Shown in pieces: positions 8,266 to 17,885 of a stretch of DNA of 32,926 nucleotides. The DNA is from Saprospiraceae bacterium (lineage in GTDB: Bacteria; Bacteroidota; Bacteroidia; Chitinophagales; Saprospiraceae). The stretch covers positions 1-32,926 of the forward strand of contig JAJTFM010000039.1 in NCBI GenBank assembly GCA_021298575.1, written 5' to 3'. Made by a program: the position numbers and the translations under genes. Position 1 is the stretch's first letter. The number at the start of each line of letters is the position of its first letter. Below the pieces are notes generated by a model, which was not told where the DNA came from, did no database searches, and saw only the letters and a list, made by a program, of their open reading frames with translations.

Positions 8266-9555
8266 CGGGACCGGCACAGAAACCATTTTGTGTATTCTTA
8301 CCACTGCCAGCAGTGCCAGACTGATTACGAAGAACACGGCAAGCGCCATGACACTGTTGCGCATACCGCCGGTGAGTTGTTCCACTATGCCAAACGTAAA
8401 TGTTCCGGCAACTGTTGATACTTTGTCCATAACGTCGTAAAAGCTGAAGTAGGAGGCTGTATCGGGTGTGTTTTCAGGCAGAAGTTTGGCGTAGGTACTC
8501 CTCGAAAGCGACTGAATGCCGCCCATAACGAGCCCCACAGCGCCGGCAAGCAGGTAGAAATCCAGACCCGTTTGCACAAAGTATCCCAGAATACAGATGA
8601 TCGTCCAGATGACGAGCATGATCATCAGGGAGTACTTGTTCCCCTTGCGCCCGGATACGCGTGCGAAAAGGGTTGCTCCTCCTATGGCCACTATTTGCAG
8701 GATTAAAACGAGAAATATTAGTCCCGAGGAGGTGAAGTGCAGTTCTTTCTCTGCGAAAGTGGATGCGAGGAATAGAACAGCCTGTACGCCTGCATTGAAA
8801 CAGAAAAAGGCACCGAGGAAGGAGAGTGCATTTTTGTCTGCCTTTAGGTTGTTCCAGGCCTTTCGGAGTTCCCGGTATCCTTTCGTCAGCAGATGGTCCG
8901 TTTTGCCAAGCGGGTGGTCTTCCGGCAGCCTTTTAAGCGGAATCCGGGAGAAGCCCAGCCACCACAATCCGACCATAATAAATGCCGAAGGAATAGCCTC
9001 CAGGGCATCGCTGAAACCGAACCACTGGTAATTCATAATGATAACCAGATTGACAATCAGCAGGATAACACTTCCCACAAAGCCGTAGCTGAAACCCTGG
9101 GCACTGACCTCATCGTATCTGTCCTCCGTGACAATAAGCGGCAGAAATGCGTTGTAGAACACAATTCCTCCGGCAAAACCGATGGTGGCGAGTATGAAGC
9201 CCGCCACTCCGATCCACAGGGTATCCATATCGTGGAACAGGGCCAGCGACATACAGGACAGCGCGCCCAGAATCGTGAAAAAGCGCAAAAACTCCTTTTT
9301 CCGTCCTCCATAATCGGCAATGCCGGACAACAGCGGCGAAACAGCGGCTATGACCAGGTACGCGAAAGCAATGCTCCAGGCGTACAGGGTGCTGTCGGAC
9401 ATCCGGATGCCGAAGATATACAGAGAGTCATCTGCCAGTGTCAGGAAATAGCCCGGAAAAATCGCCACCGTGATAACCAGTGCATAGGCAGAGTTGGCCC
9501 AGTCAAAAAAGGCCCATCCACGTACGACGTACGGGTTGTTTTTTTCGTTTGTCAT
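8257..9555 (-). CDS. MFS transporter of the UMF1 (Atg22-like) family
   Basis: The 432-residue membrane protein has about 12 predicted spans. Its N-terminus NPYVVRGWAFFDWANSAYALVI is the hallmark of UMF1/Atg22-type major facilitators, and the loop after the second span reads SGIADYGGRKKEFLRFF, the MFS motif A region. A second half begins after the charged central loop (about residues 215-240) and contains a further MFS-type loop GGIQSLSRSTYAKLLPENTP. Members are thought to export amino acids or small metabolites; the substrate here is unknown. The ATG at 9555 is preferred because the conserved region follows within a few residues; an in-frame ATG at 9582 would add nine residues with no family match. 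A foldback element lies upstream, between this gene and the cupin. Confidence 0.9.
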   Translation of the reverse strand: MTNEKNNPYVVRGWAFFDWANSAYALVITVAIFPGYFLTLADDSLYIFGIRMSDSTLYAWSIAFAYLVIAAVSPLLSGIADYGGRKKEFLRFFTILGALSCMSLALFHDMDTLWIGVAGFILATIGFAGGIVFYNAFLPLIVTEDRYDEVSAQGFSYGFVGSVILLIVNLVIIMNYQWFGFSDALEAIPSAFIMVGLWWLGFSRIPLKRLPEDHPLGKTDHLLTKGYRELRKAWNNLKADKNALSFLGAFFCFNAGVQAVLFLASTFAEKELHFTSSGLIFLVLILQIVAIGGATLFARVSGRKGNKYSLMIMLVIWTIICILGYFVQTGLDFYLLAGAVGLVMGGIQSLSRSTYAKLLPENTPDTASYFSFYDVMDKVSTVAGTFTFGIVEQLTGGMRNSVMALAVFFVISLALLAVVRIHKMVSVPVPHE

Positions 9556-9637
9556 GAAACAGAAATATTGATCACTTTTCAAGGCTCAATGATAAATATT
9601 ATTTCATGTACAGGCGAGTATAGTTCTTGTTATTTTA

Positions 9638-9798
9638 GAACTTGTTCAGGATTCTCTCGCCGAGTCAAAAACGGCTCATTTTTCGCCATTTTTTACCTTT
9701 TTTCAGTTACGTAGCTCCAGCTATGCGCCTTCAAAAATGCAAAAACTGACAAAAAATCAGCCCGTTTTTGCCACCGGCAGAGAATCCTGAACAAGCTC
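9638..9798. mobile_element. MITE-like foldback element, 161 bp
   Basis: The two ends are near-identical inverted repeats of about 20 bp: GAACTTGTTCAGGATTCTCT at the left, and its complement with one mismatch (GAGC for GAAC) at the right. The arms go on pairing imperfectly, including matching CAAAAACGG blocks at 9666-9674 and 9752-9760, to a short hairpin tip TAGCT-cc-AGCTA at 9712-9723. So the whole unit folds back on itself. It is flanked on both sides by TTA (9635-9637 and 9799-9801), consistent with a 3-bp target duplication. It has no reading frame for a transposase. The right-hand TTA supplies the cupin stop codon on the minus strand. No second full copy is in this window, so mobility is inferred from structure only. 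Confidence 0.7.
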
Positions 9799-10176
9799 TT
9801 AGTCAGAACTGCTCAAATCAACATAGGCTTCCGGTGAAAACGGAGGCGTGCAGTAGCAAAGAAAAATCAGGTCGCTCTGGCCTGTATTGCATATATATTG
9901 TGGTGTATCGGCAGGGATACGCACAGTATCACCGGCCGATACAGTTCCAGCCATTTGATTGTCAATATACACGTCGCCGCTGCCACTCAGGATGTAATAC
10001 CATTCTGCAGTGGCTTTCAGCAGGTGATTGGCGGTACAAACCCCCGGTTCCACGCGTGCCTGTGCGAGTGAGGCTTCGGGTACTGAAGGAAGATTCAGAA
10101 TTTCGATAATGTGGCAGCGTTCCGCAGTGGGATACTCTGCCGACGGAATTGTTGGGAAAATCAATTTATCGGTCAT
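9799..10176 (-). CDS. Small single-domain cupin protein
   Basis: The 125-residue protein is a single cupin barrel. The first cupin motif is seen around ANHLLKATAEWYYILSGSGDVYIDN and the second around GDTVRIPADTPQYICNTG. The first motif keeps one His and a Glu (NHLLKATAEWYYIL), but the second has Gln where many members have the metal-binding His, so metal binding is uncertain. ATG 10176 lies 2 bp after the desaturase stop (TGA at 10181-10179), and a TTG two codons earlier would overlap it. The two genes are therefore translationally coupled. The stop codon abuts the foldback element. Possible roles include small-molecule binding or isomerisation; no substrate can be named. Confidence 0.85.
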   Translation of the reverse strand: MTDKLIFPTIPSAEYPTAERCHIIEILNLPSVPEASLAQARVEPGVCTANHLLKATAEWYYILSGSGDVYIDNQMAGTVSAGDTVRIPADTPQYICNTGQSDLIFLCYCTPPFSPEAYVDLSSSD

Positions 10177-10178
10177 TT

Positions 10179-11288
10179 TCAACCCATTATATCGTCAATA
10201 GCCGGTACGTGGCCCAGTGTTTTCAGGTGACTGAAGTGTGAGCGCAGCGCATGTACAAAAGAACGATGCTCAAGGTACGGGATATTGAATTCGCTGGCTG
10301 TATCGCGTACAATCCGGGCAATTTTCGGGTAGTGTACATGACTGATTTTCGGGAAAAGATGGTGTTCTACCTGAAAATTGAGTCCGCCCATATACCAGGT
10401 CAGGAATCTGTTTTTCGGAGAAAAATTGACCGTGGTGTGCAACTGGTGTACAGCCCAGTCGTGTTCGAGTACGCCGGCGCCATCAGGCAACGGGTAATCA
10501 GTCTCTTCCACCGAGTGGGCGAGTTGAAAGGTAACAGACAGGATAACTCCTCCGACCAGGTGCATAAGAACAAATCCTGCGAAAACCTGCAGTGGAGGCA
10601 AACCTGCCATCAGAGGAATTCCGATGAAAATGGAGAAGTAAAATACCTTGATAAGCAAGGTTTTGAAAAAAAGCAGTCGGGTTTGAGACGGGCTCAGTTT
10701 GCTTACTCCCGTTTTGGAATAGCGGGCTATCTGCAGGAAATCCTTGGCAGTTACCCAGTAGAGTGTCATCAGGCTGTAGATGAAAATTGCGTGAAAGAAC
10801 TGGGATTTGTGAGCTTTCTTCAGTGGAGTATGCGGAGAAAGGCGGAGCCCCGGCTTGCTGGAAATATCATCATCGAAGTGTGTGACATTGGTGAATGTGT
10901 GGTGAAGAAAATTGTGCTGCATTTTCCAGGTTTCAACCGATCCGCCCAAAAGTAGCAGGGAGTATCCCACAAAATCGTTGACCCGCTGATTTTTCGACCA
11001 GGCGCCATGGTTGGCATCGTGCATGATACACATGCCCACGCCAGCCATTCCCGCACCCATGATCACCCACAGCAGGAGTGAAACCGGGAGTGATGGCTGC
11101 ATAATGGCAAGAATGGCAAGTGGGCCCAGATAAGCCGCCATTAATACAAATGATTTGACAATAAGGCCAATACTGGCATATCTGGACAGGTTCCGTTCAC
11201 GGAAATAGTTTTCAATCCGCGTGTTCAGAGTTTGGTAAAATTTCAAATTTTGGCTTTTCGGGAAATTTATGGAATTTAATTTCGTCAT
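10179..11288 (-). CDS. Membrane fatty-acid desaturase (acyl-lipid/acyl-CoA type)
   Basis: The 369-residue integral membrane di-iron enzyme introduces a double bond into fatty acyl chains. The three histidine boxes are complete: HDANH (HxxxH), HNFLHH (HxxxHH) and QVEHH late in the protein. Glutamine as the first residue of the third box is typical of front-end desaturases. Unlike eukaryotic front-end enzymes, there is no fused cytochrome b5 domain, as in bacterial linoleoyl-CoA-desaturase-like proteins. Hydrophobic spans lie around residues 44-65, 70-92, 165-185 and 205-250. The position of the double bond cannot be read from sequence. The cupin gene follows directly. Desaturases of this kind usually adjust membrane fluidity. 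Confidence 0.92.
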   Translation of the reverse strand: MTKLNSINFPKSQNLKFYQTLNTRIENYFRERNLSRYASIGLIVKSFVLMAAYLGPLAILAIMQPSLPVSLLLWVIMGAGMAGVGMCIMHDANHGAWSKNQRVNDFVGYSLLLLGGSVETWKMQHNFLHHTFTNVTHFDDDISSKPGLRLSPHTPLKKAHKSQFFHAIFIYSLMTLYWVTAKDFLQIARYSKTGVSKLSPSQTRLLFFKTLLIKVFYFSIFIGIPLMAGLPPLQVFAGFVLMHLVGGVILSVTFQLAHSVEETDYPLPDGAGVLEHDWAVHQLHTTVNFSPKNRFLTWYMGGLNFQVEHHLFPKISHVHYPKIARIVRDTASEFNIPYLEHRSFVHALRSHFSHLKTLGHVPAIDDIMG

Positions 11289-11440
11289 TTCCGGTTTTTA
11301 ATTTTGATGTCGTTTGAATTGTACGTGTTTCAATGTACAAAGTACGGTTATTATTATAAAATTAAAATTAATTTTTTTGCGTCCCTGGTGCCAAGCCTCG
11401 AATACTGGAAAAAAATATGATCTTAATATGATCTAAAAAT

Positions 11441-11470
11441 TTGTTGTAATAACTTTTTTTCACACCTTTG
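11441..11470 (+). promoter_or_regulatory. Promoter of the Fic gene (TTG-N19-CACCTTTG)
   Basis: TTG at 11441-11443 is followed after 19 bp by CACCTTTG (11463-11470), a near match to TAnnTTTG. Transcription from it would start around 11475. That excludes the ATG at 11471 and makes the ATG at 11492 the likely start of the Fic protein. Confidence 0.5.
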
Positions 11471-11491
11471 ATGCGATCAAATGATGGCATC

Positions 11492-12451
11492 ATGATACAT
11501 AAATATTACGAAGGAACTCCCCGTATCATCAACTTGTCAACGGATGTTGGTACTCTGTTGGGTGTTGTGGATGCGACGCACCTCAGAAAGCCAAGAACCG
11601 AACTCCGAAAGAGAAACAAGGTAAAAACCATCCGTGCATCTCTGGCGATTGAAGGGAATACACTGAGCGAGGATCAGATTACTGCTATTATAGAGAATAA
11701 ACGAGTAGTTGGCCCTCCCAAAGATATCAGGGAGGTGGAGAATGCTATTCGGGCATACGACAACCTTTCCAATTTCAATGCCTTCTCCATAGAATCCTAT
11801 CTGGAGGCACACAGGATGTTGATGTCAGGTCTTGTAGACAGGCCTGGTCAGTTCAGAACTGCCTCCGTCGGAGTGGTACAGGGTGACAGAATAGCACATC
11901 TTGCCCCGCCGGGATGGAATGTTGACAACCTGATGACAGACTTGTTTCGATATCTTGAGAAGGGAGAGGATAATCTGATAATCAAGAGCTGCGTCTTCCA
12001 TTATGAAATGGAGTTTATTCATCCTTTTATGGATGGGAATGGAAGGATGGGCCGTTTATGGCAGACAGTTATATTGATGCGGGTGAATCCTGTGTTCGAG
12101 TACCTGCCAATTGAGCAGGAAATAAAGAAAAGTCAGAAAGACTATTACAATGTACTGAGTCAATGCGACAGGGAGGGTCTGTCCACGAAATTTGTTGAAT
12201 ATATGCTGGACAAGATAAAGTTGAGTCTGGAGGAACTGGTAGGTAAACAAAGGGATAACTTTACGGATACAGAGCGTTTAAAATATTTTCTGGATCAACT
12301 TGACAGCGGCGAATTCACCAGAAAAGACTACCTCAGGGTATTTCCCGGTATATCAACGGCAACAGCGACCAGGGATTTGAGAAGCGGCGTTGAGGAGGGA
12401 CTTCTGGTCAGGGAGGGTAACGATCGTCAGGCGAGATATCGGAAGAAATGA
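11492..12451 (+). CDS. Fic-domain protein (class II, self-inhibited) with C-terminal winged helix
   Basis: Fic enzymes usually transfer AMP (or another phosphate-containing group) to hydroxyl side chains of target proteins. Numbering from ATG 11492 (319 residues), the active-site motif is HPFMDGNGRMGR at 177-188, with catalytic His177. The inhibitory helix SLAIEGN (50-56, pattern SxxxEGN, Glu54) lies on the N-terminal side of the Fic core, which defines class II. Its Glu is expected to block productive ATP binding until relieved, so no separate antitoxin is needed. The C-terminus (about 255-319: FTRKDYLRVFPGISTATATRDLRSGVEEGLLVREG) is a winged-helix DNA-binding-like domain, common in this Fic subgroup. 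It stands alone, facing away from the desaturase. Targets are unknown. Confidence 0.92.
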   Translation: MIHKYYEGTPRIINLSTDVGTLLGVVDATHLRKPRTELRKRNKVKTIRASLAIEGNTLSEDQITAIIENKRVVGPPKDIREVENAIRAYDNLSNFNAFSIESYLEAHRMLMSGLVDRPGQFRTASVGVVQGDRIAHLAPPGWNVDNLMTDLFRYLEKGEDNLIIKSCVFHYEMEFIHPFMDGNGRMGRLWQTVILMRVNPVFEYLPIEQEIKKSQKDYYNVLSQCDREGLSTKFVEYMLDKIKLSLEELVGKQRDNFTDTERLKYFLDQLDSGEFTRKDYLRVFPGISTATATRDLRSGVEEGLLVREGNDRQARYRKK

Positions 12452-12525
12452 GCGCCCGCTGGATTTTTCTCTATTTTGCCGGAGTTATTTTGAGTTATTT
12501 TTTCACGTGGTAATAAATCTCCTTC

Positions 12526-15500
12526 ATGAAGTCCAAATTTTCAGTGGCAGGAATAATGTCCTTTGGTTGCTTGTTTCTCGCTTGTATTTTGAACACTTCC
12601 ACCGCTTCTGGTCAGTGGTACTCTCAGAATGTAACCGGATACGACCTGTATGCTGTTCAATATCTGAATAATAATACAATTTTTTGTGCCGGAGCGGCGC
12701 TGGTGAAGACACAGAACGGGGGAGCCAGCTGGTCGGTACTGGATCTGAAGGATCAGAACGGAGCGGATATTCTGGCCAGTACTTTTCTTGACGTACATTT
12801 TTTTGATGACAATACCGGGGTAGCTACCGGCTCTATTTACCTTTCCAATACGGAATGTATTTTCCGGACCACCAATGGCGGCGCCAACTGGGACCACCAA
12901 TGGCGGCGCCAACTGGACGCTGGTGAGCTCCAATAATGACGGAGACTGGCCCCGCCGGCTTGATGATATGGATTTTCCTTCAGCATCTGTAGGCTATGCT
13001 GTTGGCAGCAACGGGCGTATCCTGAAGACCCAAAACGGAGGGGTGAACTGGCTCCCGCAGTCTTCAGGAGTTAACTGGCACCTGCACAGTGTTGATTTCG
13101 TTTCGGTTACTACAGGCTTTGCGGTGGGTGACGAGGGTATCCTCCGGACAACAAACGGTGGCAACACCTGGACGAAAGTTTATCAGAATACAGCTTACTG
13201 GAAGGATATTGCCATGTGGGATGCATCAAACGGTTTTGCTATATCCGATAACGGGCCTGTTGTGAGAACTACCGATGGCGGCAACACCTGGTTACAGATT
13301 GTTTCGGTATCATCCGCAGAAGCTGTTTCGCTTTTTTCAGCCTCTGAAATCATGATTTTCACAAGCGCTGGTGCTATACGCTCGGAGTCGGGTGGTACCT
13401 ACTGGGAATATTATCAATATCCGGGCGGTATCTGGTTCCATAATGCGTCTTTTATTGGCGACAAGGGATGCGTGGTGGGTGATGACGGTAACTTGTGGTT
13501 GCTGGAGAACCGCGGAGGACCGGCATGGCCGGTTGCCCGGTTCAGCCTCAAAGGGCAGCCGGCTCTTTGCCCTTACGAACCGGTCGAATTTCAGAACCAG
13601 AGTAACCCGGCGTATTCTTTCACCTGGTTGCGACAGGGGCAGATACTGGGAAATGATTTTGAGCTGTCGTATGCTTTCCCCGAACCGGATCGAACAGATT
13701 CTATTCTGCTGGTTGCCTACAACGGATTTTACACGGATACGGCAGTATGGTCGGGCTATATCCGTGAAGAACCGGCTCCTTATCCCTTTGTGCCGACTTC
13801 AGGGAATCAGAATTATTGTGTAGGCACTCCCGTCCAGATAACAGTGCCAGGCCCCGGTAATTTTGGAGTATTCTATCAGCTCTACGCAAATCAGTCGCCG
13901 GTGGGTGCCGGTCAAACAGGAAACGGCAGTGCACTTTACTACACCTGGAGCCCGGGTAATCCGGGAGTTTCACTGTTTGTAAGGGCCATCCGCACCACCG
14001 AGTGCGGTACCGACAGCCTGGACGTGCCCGTCCCTGTTGCCTATCATCCGGTGCCCGATCTGGATTTACCATTCAGTGTGTCCGACAATAATATTTGTGC
14101 CGGGGAAGAGATTGACATTGTTTTAAGCGAAACAGAATCCGACGTTTATTACGGACTGGTGACTGATGGGAGCACGGACAACTTATACTCGGCTGATGGC
14201 GGTCCCCTTGTTTTTTCAGGTCAGAAACCAGCAGATACCGTACTGTATGGTATCAAGGTGGTGGATTCTGAAAACTGGTGTTATTTCGATCTTGCGCATA
14301 CAGAATCAGTAGCAGTAAGACCAACGCCGGAGGCTTATTTCACCTTTTCCACGCTGAATCCGGAAATCGGGCAGACTATTGTCCCGCTGGATAACTCCGT
14401 GGCCCTGTCCGGAAGCTACCGCTGGCTGATCACCGGATCTCAGGGTACGCAGGAAATCACCGGAAACCCGCCGCCGCCCTTCGTCTTTGACCAGCCAGGA
14501 AGTTATCGCGTTGATTTGATACTTGATTCTCCGGATGGATGCGCCGATACCCTCACACGTGCGCTGCACGTACCTGTGCCTGCGCAACCGAATGAAGACT
14601 GCCGGGCAACCCAGCTGGTATTCGGGTTAGGCTTTATCATACCCAACGCTTCTGCGGTTGACAATGAGGATAATCTGGTTATGATGATAAAGGTTGACTA
14701 TACCCCGGAAATTCGTGTGTTTTCGGGCCGTGGGGATACATTGAGTGCCAGTTATCCGTTCTCCTTCGATCGCTTGCGTCATTATCTGGTGAAGATGAAC
14801 CCGCAGGGCGTTCCGCAGTGGATGACCTATGTGGAGCACGAATCCGTATTTGCAGATGTTACAGCTGTCAGGACAGATCAGGATGGAAACATATATGCTG
14901 CCTACTATCACAGCGATGCATTCAGCCGGGTAGATATTTACTCGACGGATGGCAGGCGCCACGAACTTACACCCGGAGGCAGCGAACTCTCGGCAGCCAT
15001 TGTGCTGATGAAGTACGACAAATACGGCCGATTGATATGGAATACTACCGTTCCGGACTGGTACGCGACCAATAATATTGATATTGAGCTTGACAGTCAG
15101 GGGAATATCCTGCTGATGGGCGCCATCGGAATCTCGAAAATCAGCCAGAGCGGACATGTTTTGTGGACTGTTCCGTGGGACTGGAATACCCAGGGGTTTG
15201 CTGATATCGTAACTGGTACCGACGGAGAAATTTACAGCGTTGACAATCTGCATCTGACAGTCAGAAAAATATCTCCGGATGGCGTGATGTCGGTACTGTT
15301 CGGTCCGGCTACCTACTTTAACGATCCCGGACTGAGCGATGGAATTACCGCAGATGCCATAAGGCTGGATGAGGAAGGCAATATATATGTGTGTGGAAAT
15401 TTTTACGGGGGAGTTATTGTCAACGGAGTGTGGTACAGCGATCCTGTTTTCGGCGACGACGAATCCGACCCGTTTGTAATGAAGCTTAAAAAGGACGGTT

Positions 15501-16171
15501 CAATGGACTGGTTCAACAGGCTGGAGTTTGAAGGCAGGCAGCCCAGGGGCAAGGGGTTCGATGTGAGAAACGGGAAAATTGGCTATTATTCCTTTTGCAG
15601 CGCTGGTACTTCTATCACTGCCAGCGGGCAGTCGCCGATAGCACTGAACGAATCCGGCCACTTTTTGTGGACACTTGATACGGACGGGGACAATCAGCTG
15701 GTTCAGACAATCCATCAGCACCAGAATCAGCCCTGCGAGGCACTGATACCCTACGATGTATTTCATTTTCATCCAAATACGGGCGACATCAGTATGCTGT
15801 ATGACATACACGGTCCCGAGCAGTGGGGAAATCAGATTTTCCATCCTTTGCAGTTTGATTTTCCGGGGTGTAACTTATTGTTAATCAGAGGCAAAAGCGA
15901 TTGCTTTGATATTCCTGCCGTCTCGGCAACCGAGGCTGAAAATCGGCAGACAATGACCCTGACACCCAACCCGGCTTCCGGAATGGTACAAATTGAAACG
16001 GAAGCTGAGCCTGAATATCTGGAGGTAGTAAATCCGTCCGGCATGGTTGAGTACGCTGTCAGGAATCCCGGAAGATTACTGGATGTAAGTAAATTGAGTA
16101 GCGGGTTTTATACCGTCAGGATAGTGAGCCCGGGCCGGTTGCTTACCTCCGGATTAATAGTGATTCACTGA
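12526..16171 (+). pseudogene. Large T9SS-secreted Ycf48-repeat protein, frame broken by a 25-bp duplication
   Basis: The N-terminal piece (12526-12936) has a signal peptide (about residues 1-29, ending TASG) and begins a series of Ycf48/BNR-like propeller repeats. The frame is lost at a 25-bp tandem duplication (12867-12916). The second frame, open from 12875 to 16171, continues the repeats: TQNGGVNW, TTNGGNTW and TTDGGNTW. It goes on through a PKD/Ig-like middle (CPYEPVEFQNQSNPAYSFTW) and a set of SBBP-like propeller strands. It ends in a type A T9SS sorting domain (15953-16168: LTPNPASGMVQIE, LDVSKLSSGFYTVRI). Removing one 25-bp copy joins both parts as FRTTNGGANWTLV and yields about 1,206 residues. 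The intact protein would be exported by Sec and then by T9SS, whose translocon SprA is encoded downstream. Ligand unknown. As read, only a 136-residue N-terminal fragment is secretable. Confidence 0.88.
12867..12916 (+). repeat. 25-bp perfect tandem duplication inside a coding region
   Basis: Copies at 12867-12891 and 12892-12916 are identical. Each begins GACCACCAATGG and ends GCCAACTGG, and each encodes a TTNGGANW propeller motif. Since 25 is not a multiple of three, the extra copy shifts the frame by +1. Confidence 0.95.
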
Positions 16172-16176
16172 GGTAA

Positions 16177-16225
16177 TAAAAAGAATGGTTATCACGGAAC
16201 CAGTCCGGGATAACCATTCTTTTTA
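16177..16225. terminator. Strong bidirectional intrinsic terminator
   Basis: A perfect 17-bp inverted repeat, TAAAAAGAATGGTTATC at 16177-16193 against 16209-16225, has a 15-nt centre that can itself pair as CGGA/TCCG. The A-run on the left and T-run on the right give a U-tract in both directions. It therefore fits termination of the T9SS cargo gene (stop 16171) and of the convergent transporter gene (stop 16242). Confidence 0.9.
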
Positions 16226-16241
16226 TCAGAGAAGGCTGTTA

Positions 16242-17722
16242 TCAGCGATTGATATAAGACTTTTCCTTGATGAGCGGAGAAACCAGTATAAACAGTACCG
16301 CCGTGGCAGCACAGATACCTGTGAACAGCCAGAAGAAGCCGGCGCCATGGAACTGAGCGAAAAAACCGCCATTACTGATATTCGTCTGGATAACAGAAAC
16401 CAGTACGTTACCCAGTGTAACCGTGATCAGCCAGCAGGCCATGATGGTTGACTTCATGGAAGGCGGTGCCTGTGTATAGGCATATTCGAGTCCGGTAATG
16501 GAGATAAGTACCTCACCGGCTGTCAGAACGACAAAAGCGAGAATCTGCCAGCTGATATTGGGTGTTTCGCCTGCGTCAATCCAGCCCTGAATAATGGCAA
16601 CTATCACGAAAGACAGTGCAGTGAGCACAAACCCTGCTCCGATTTTGCGCAGCGGGGTCACTTTGATACCCATTTTATTGATGGCCGGGAAGATTCCGTA
16701 AGAGAAGAGAGGGATGAAGAGCAGGATGAATGCAGCGTTCACGAAAGAAATCTGTTCAGCCTTCCACTCTATACCTAGCCAGTTCAGGTTCATTTTGGAT
16801 GCCTGAACCACCCACTCCGACTGGCTTTGATCCCAAAGCGCCCAGAAAACAGGGATAAAGGCGAATACAGACAGTACGCGCCATACAGCCTTGATGCCAT
16901 CTATAGTTTCTTCGCCGTACTCGCTGGCAGCGGCCTTGAAGCCTCCGTTGGTAAGTGCATACAGATTGATACCTATGAAGTTGCCGGGTTTGGCAAACCA
17001 TTGCTTTTTGAAAATAAATGCCAGCGCGATAACAATTACCAGCCATGCGCCCAGTACGGGTCCCATACCGGCGTGTTGCATTTTATCAAAATAGATATAG
17101 CTCACCACCAGTGACAGGAATGCGGTGGCGAAGATAATCATCCTGTTGGAGTCGTATGTCGGGGCTGGTATTTTTCTGTACTTGCTTTTGCCAGCCCAGA
17201 AGAAAAACACTGCTACCAGCATGGCGATAGCGGGCACGCCGAACGCCACGGCCGGGCCATAAGCTGATTTGAGGTAAGGAATAAGCAGGATAGAAAAGAC
17301 AGAACCGAGATTGATAGGATACCGCCTGCACCAATAGCGATGATCATCAGGGCCGTTGTGAACATCATTTCATTATTTACTGAAAGGGCAACGAGCACGC
17401 TGCCTATTGCATATACGAGGGAGAGCCTGAATATAGTCTTGTATTTGCCCCAGAACCAGTCGGCAATCATACCACCGAACATGGGAAGCAGATATACCAT
17501 GGCTACGAAGTCGTGGGTTTTGGCGTTCGCAATTGCTTCTGCCTTCTGTACCGTTTCCGGATCCGTTGATCCCATCGGGTTATAAAACTGTGCAATCATG
17601 AAGGTTGTAAGGATGGCGCGCAGGCCATAGTAGTTGAAGCGCTCCGCCGCTTCGTTCCCGATAATATAGGGAATACTGGAGGGGAATTTAGCTCCCGGTT
17701 GGGTTGCAGGCGTATCTGCCAT
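16242..17722 (-). pseudogene. Proton-dependent oligopeptide transporter (POT/PTR2), broken by a ~88-bp deletion
   Basis: This gene encodes a POT-family symporter for di- and tripeptides. From ATG 17722 the protein starts MADTPATQPG and shows the family signature GNEAAERFNYYG (ExxER at 24-28). It then has MVYLLPMFGGMIADWFWGKYKTI and runs to IIAIGAGGI. At about 17313-17323 the frame changes: the other frame resumes at INLGSVFSILLIPYLKSAYGPAVAFGVP and runs to the stop at 16242. Intact relatives have about 30 residues between these points (a KPCVSANVGDQF-type stretch to WFYFS), so about 88 bp appear to be missing, and TATC occurs on both sides of the junction. A repaired gene would encode about 522 residues. 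The break lies in the fourth-to-fifth span region and should abolish transport. Consensus error is possible. Confidence 0.87.
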
Positions 17723-17760
17723 AAGTTGTTTCGGTTGAGTTAATCTTGATATTGATGCTC

Positions 17761-17786
17761 CTGCACAGTACCATATTACTGTGCAG
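17761..17786. promoter_or_regulatory. Perfect inverted repeat in the transporter leader
   Basis: CTGCACAGTA (17761-17770), spacer ccatat, TACTGTGCAG (17777-17786). It lies 39-64 bp upstream of the transporter ATG at 17722. On the minus strand a -7-like CACTTTTG sits just upstream at 17792-17799, which would put the repeat in the early leader. It could be an operator for a dimeric regulator or an RNA hairpin. Confidence 0.5.
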
Positions 17787-17885
17787 AAGGGCAAAAGTGC
17801 AAAAAATATGTTTGTTGCTGTGCTTTTTGAACAAGGAAAAGATTGTTTTGAAATCATAAAAGATACGTTATCCCCGTCCGGAATG

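Noticed and set aside
11468-11473. TTG 11468 or ATG 11471 as the Fic start
   Set aside because: Both overlap or touch the likely -7 box, so the message would start after them; ATG 11492 is preferred.
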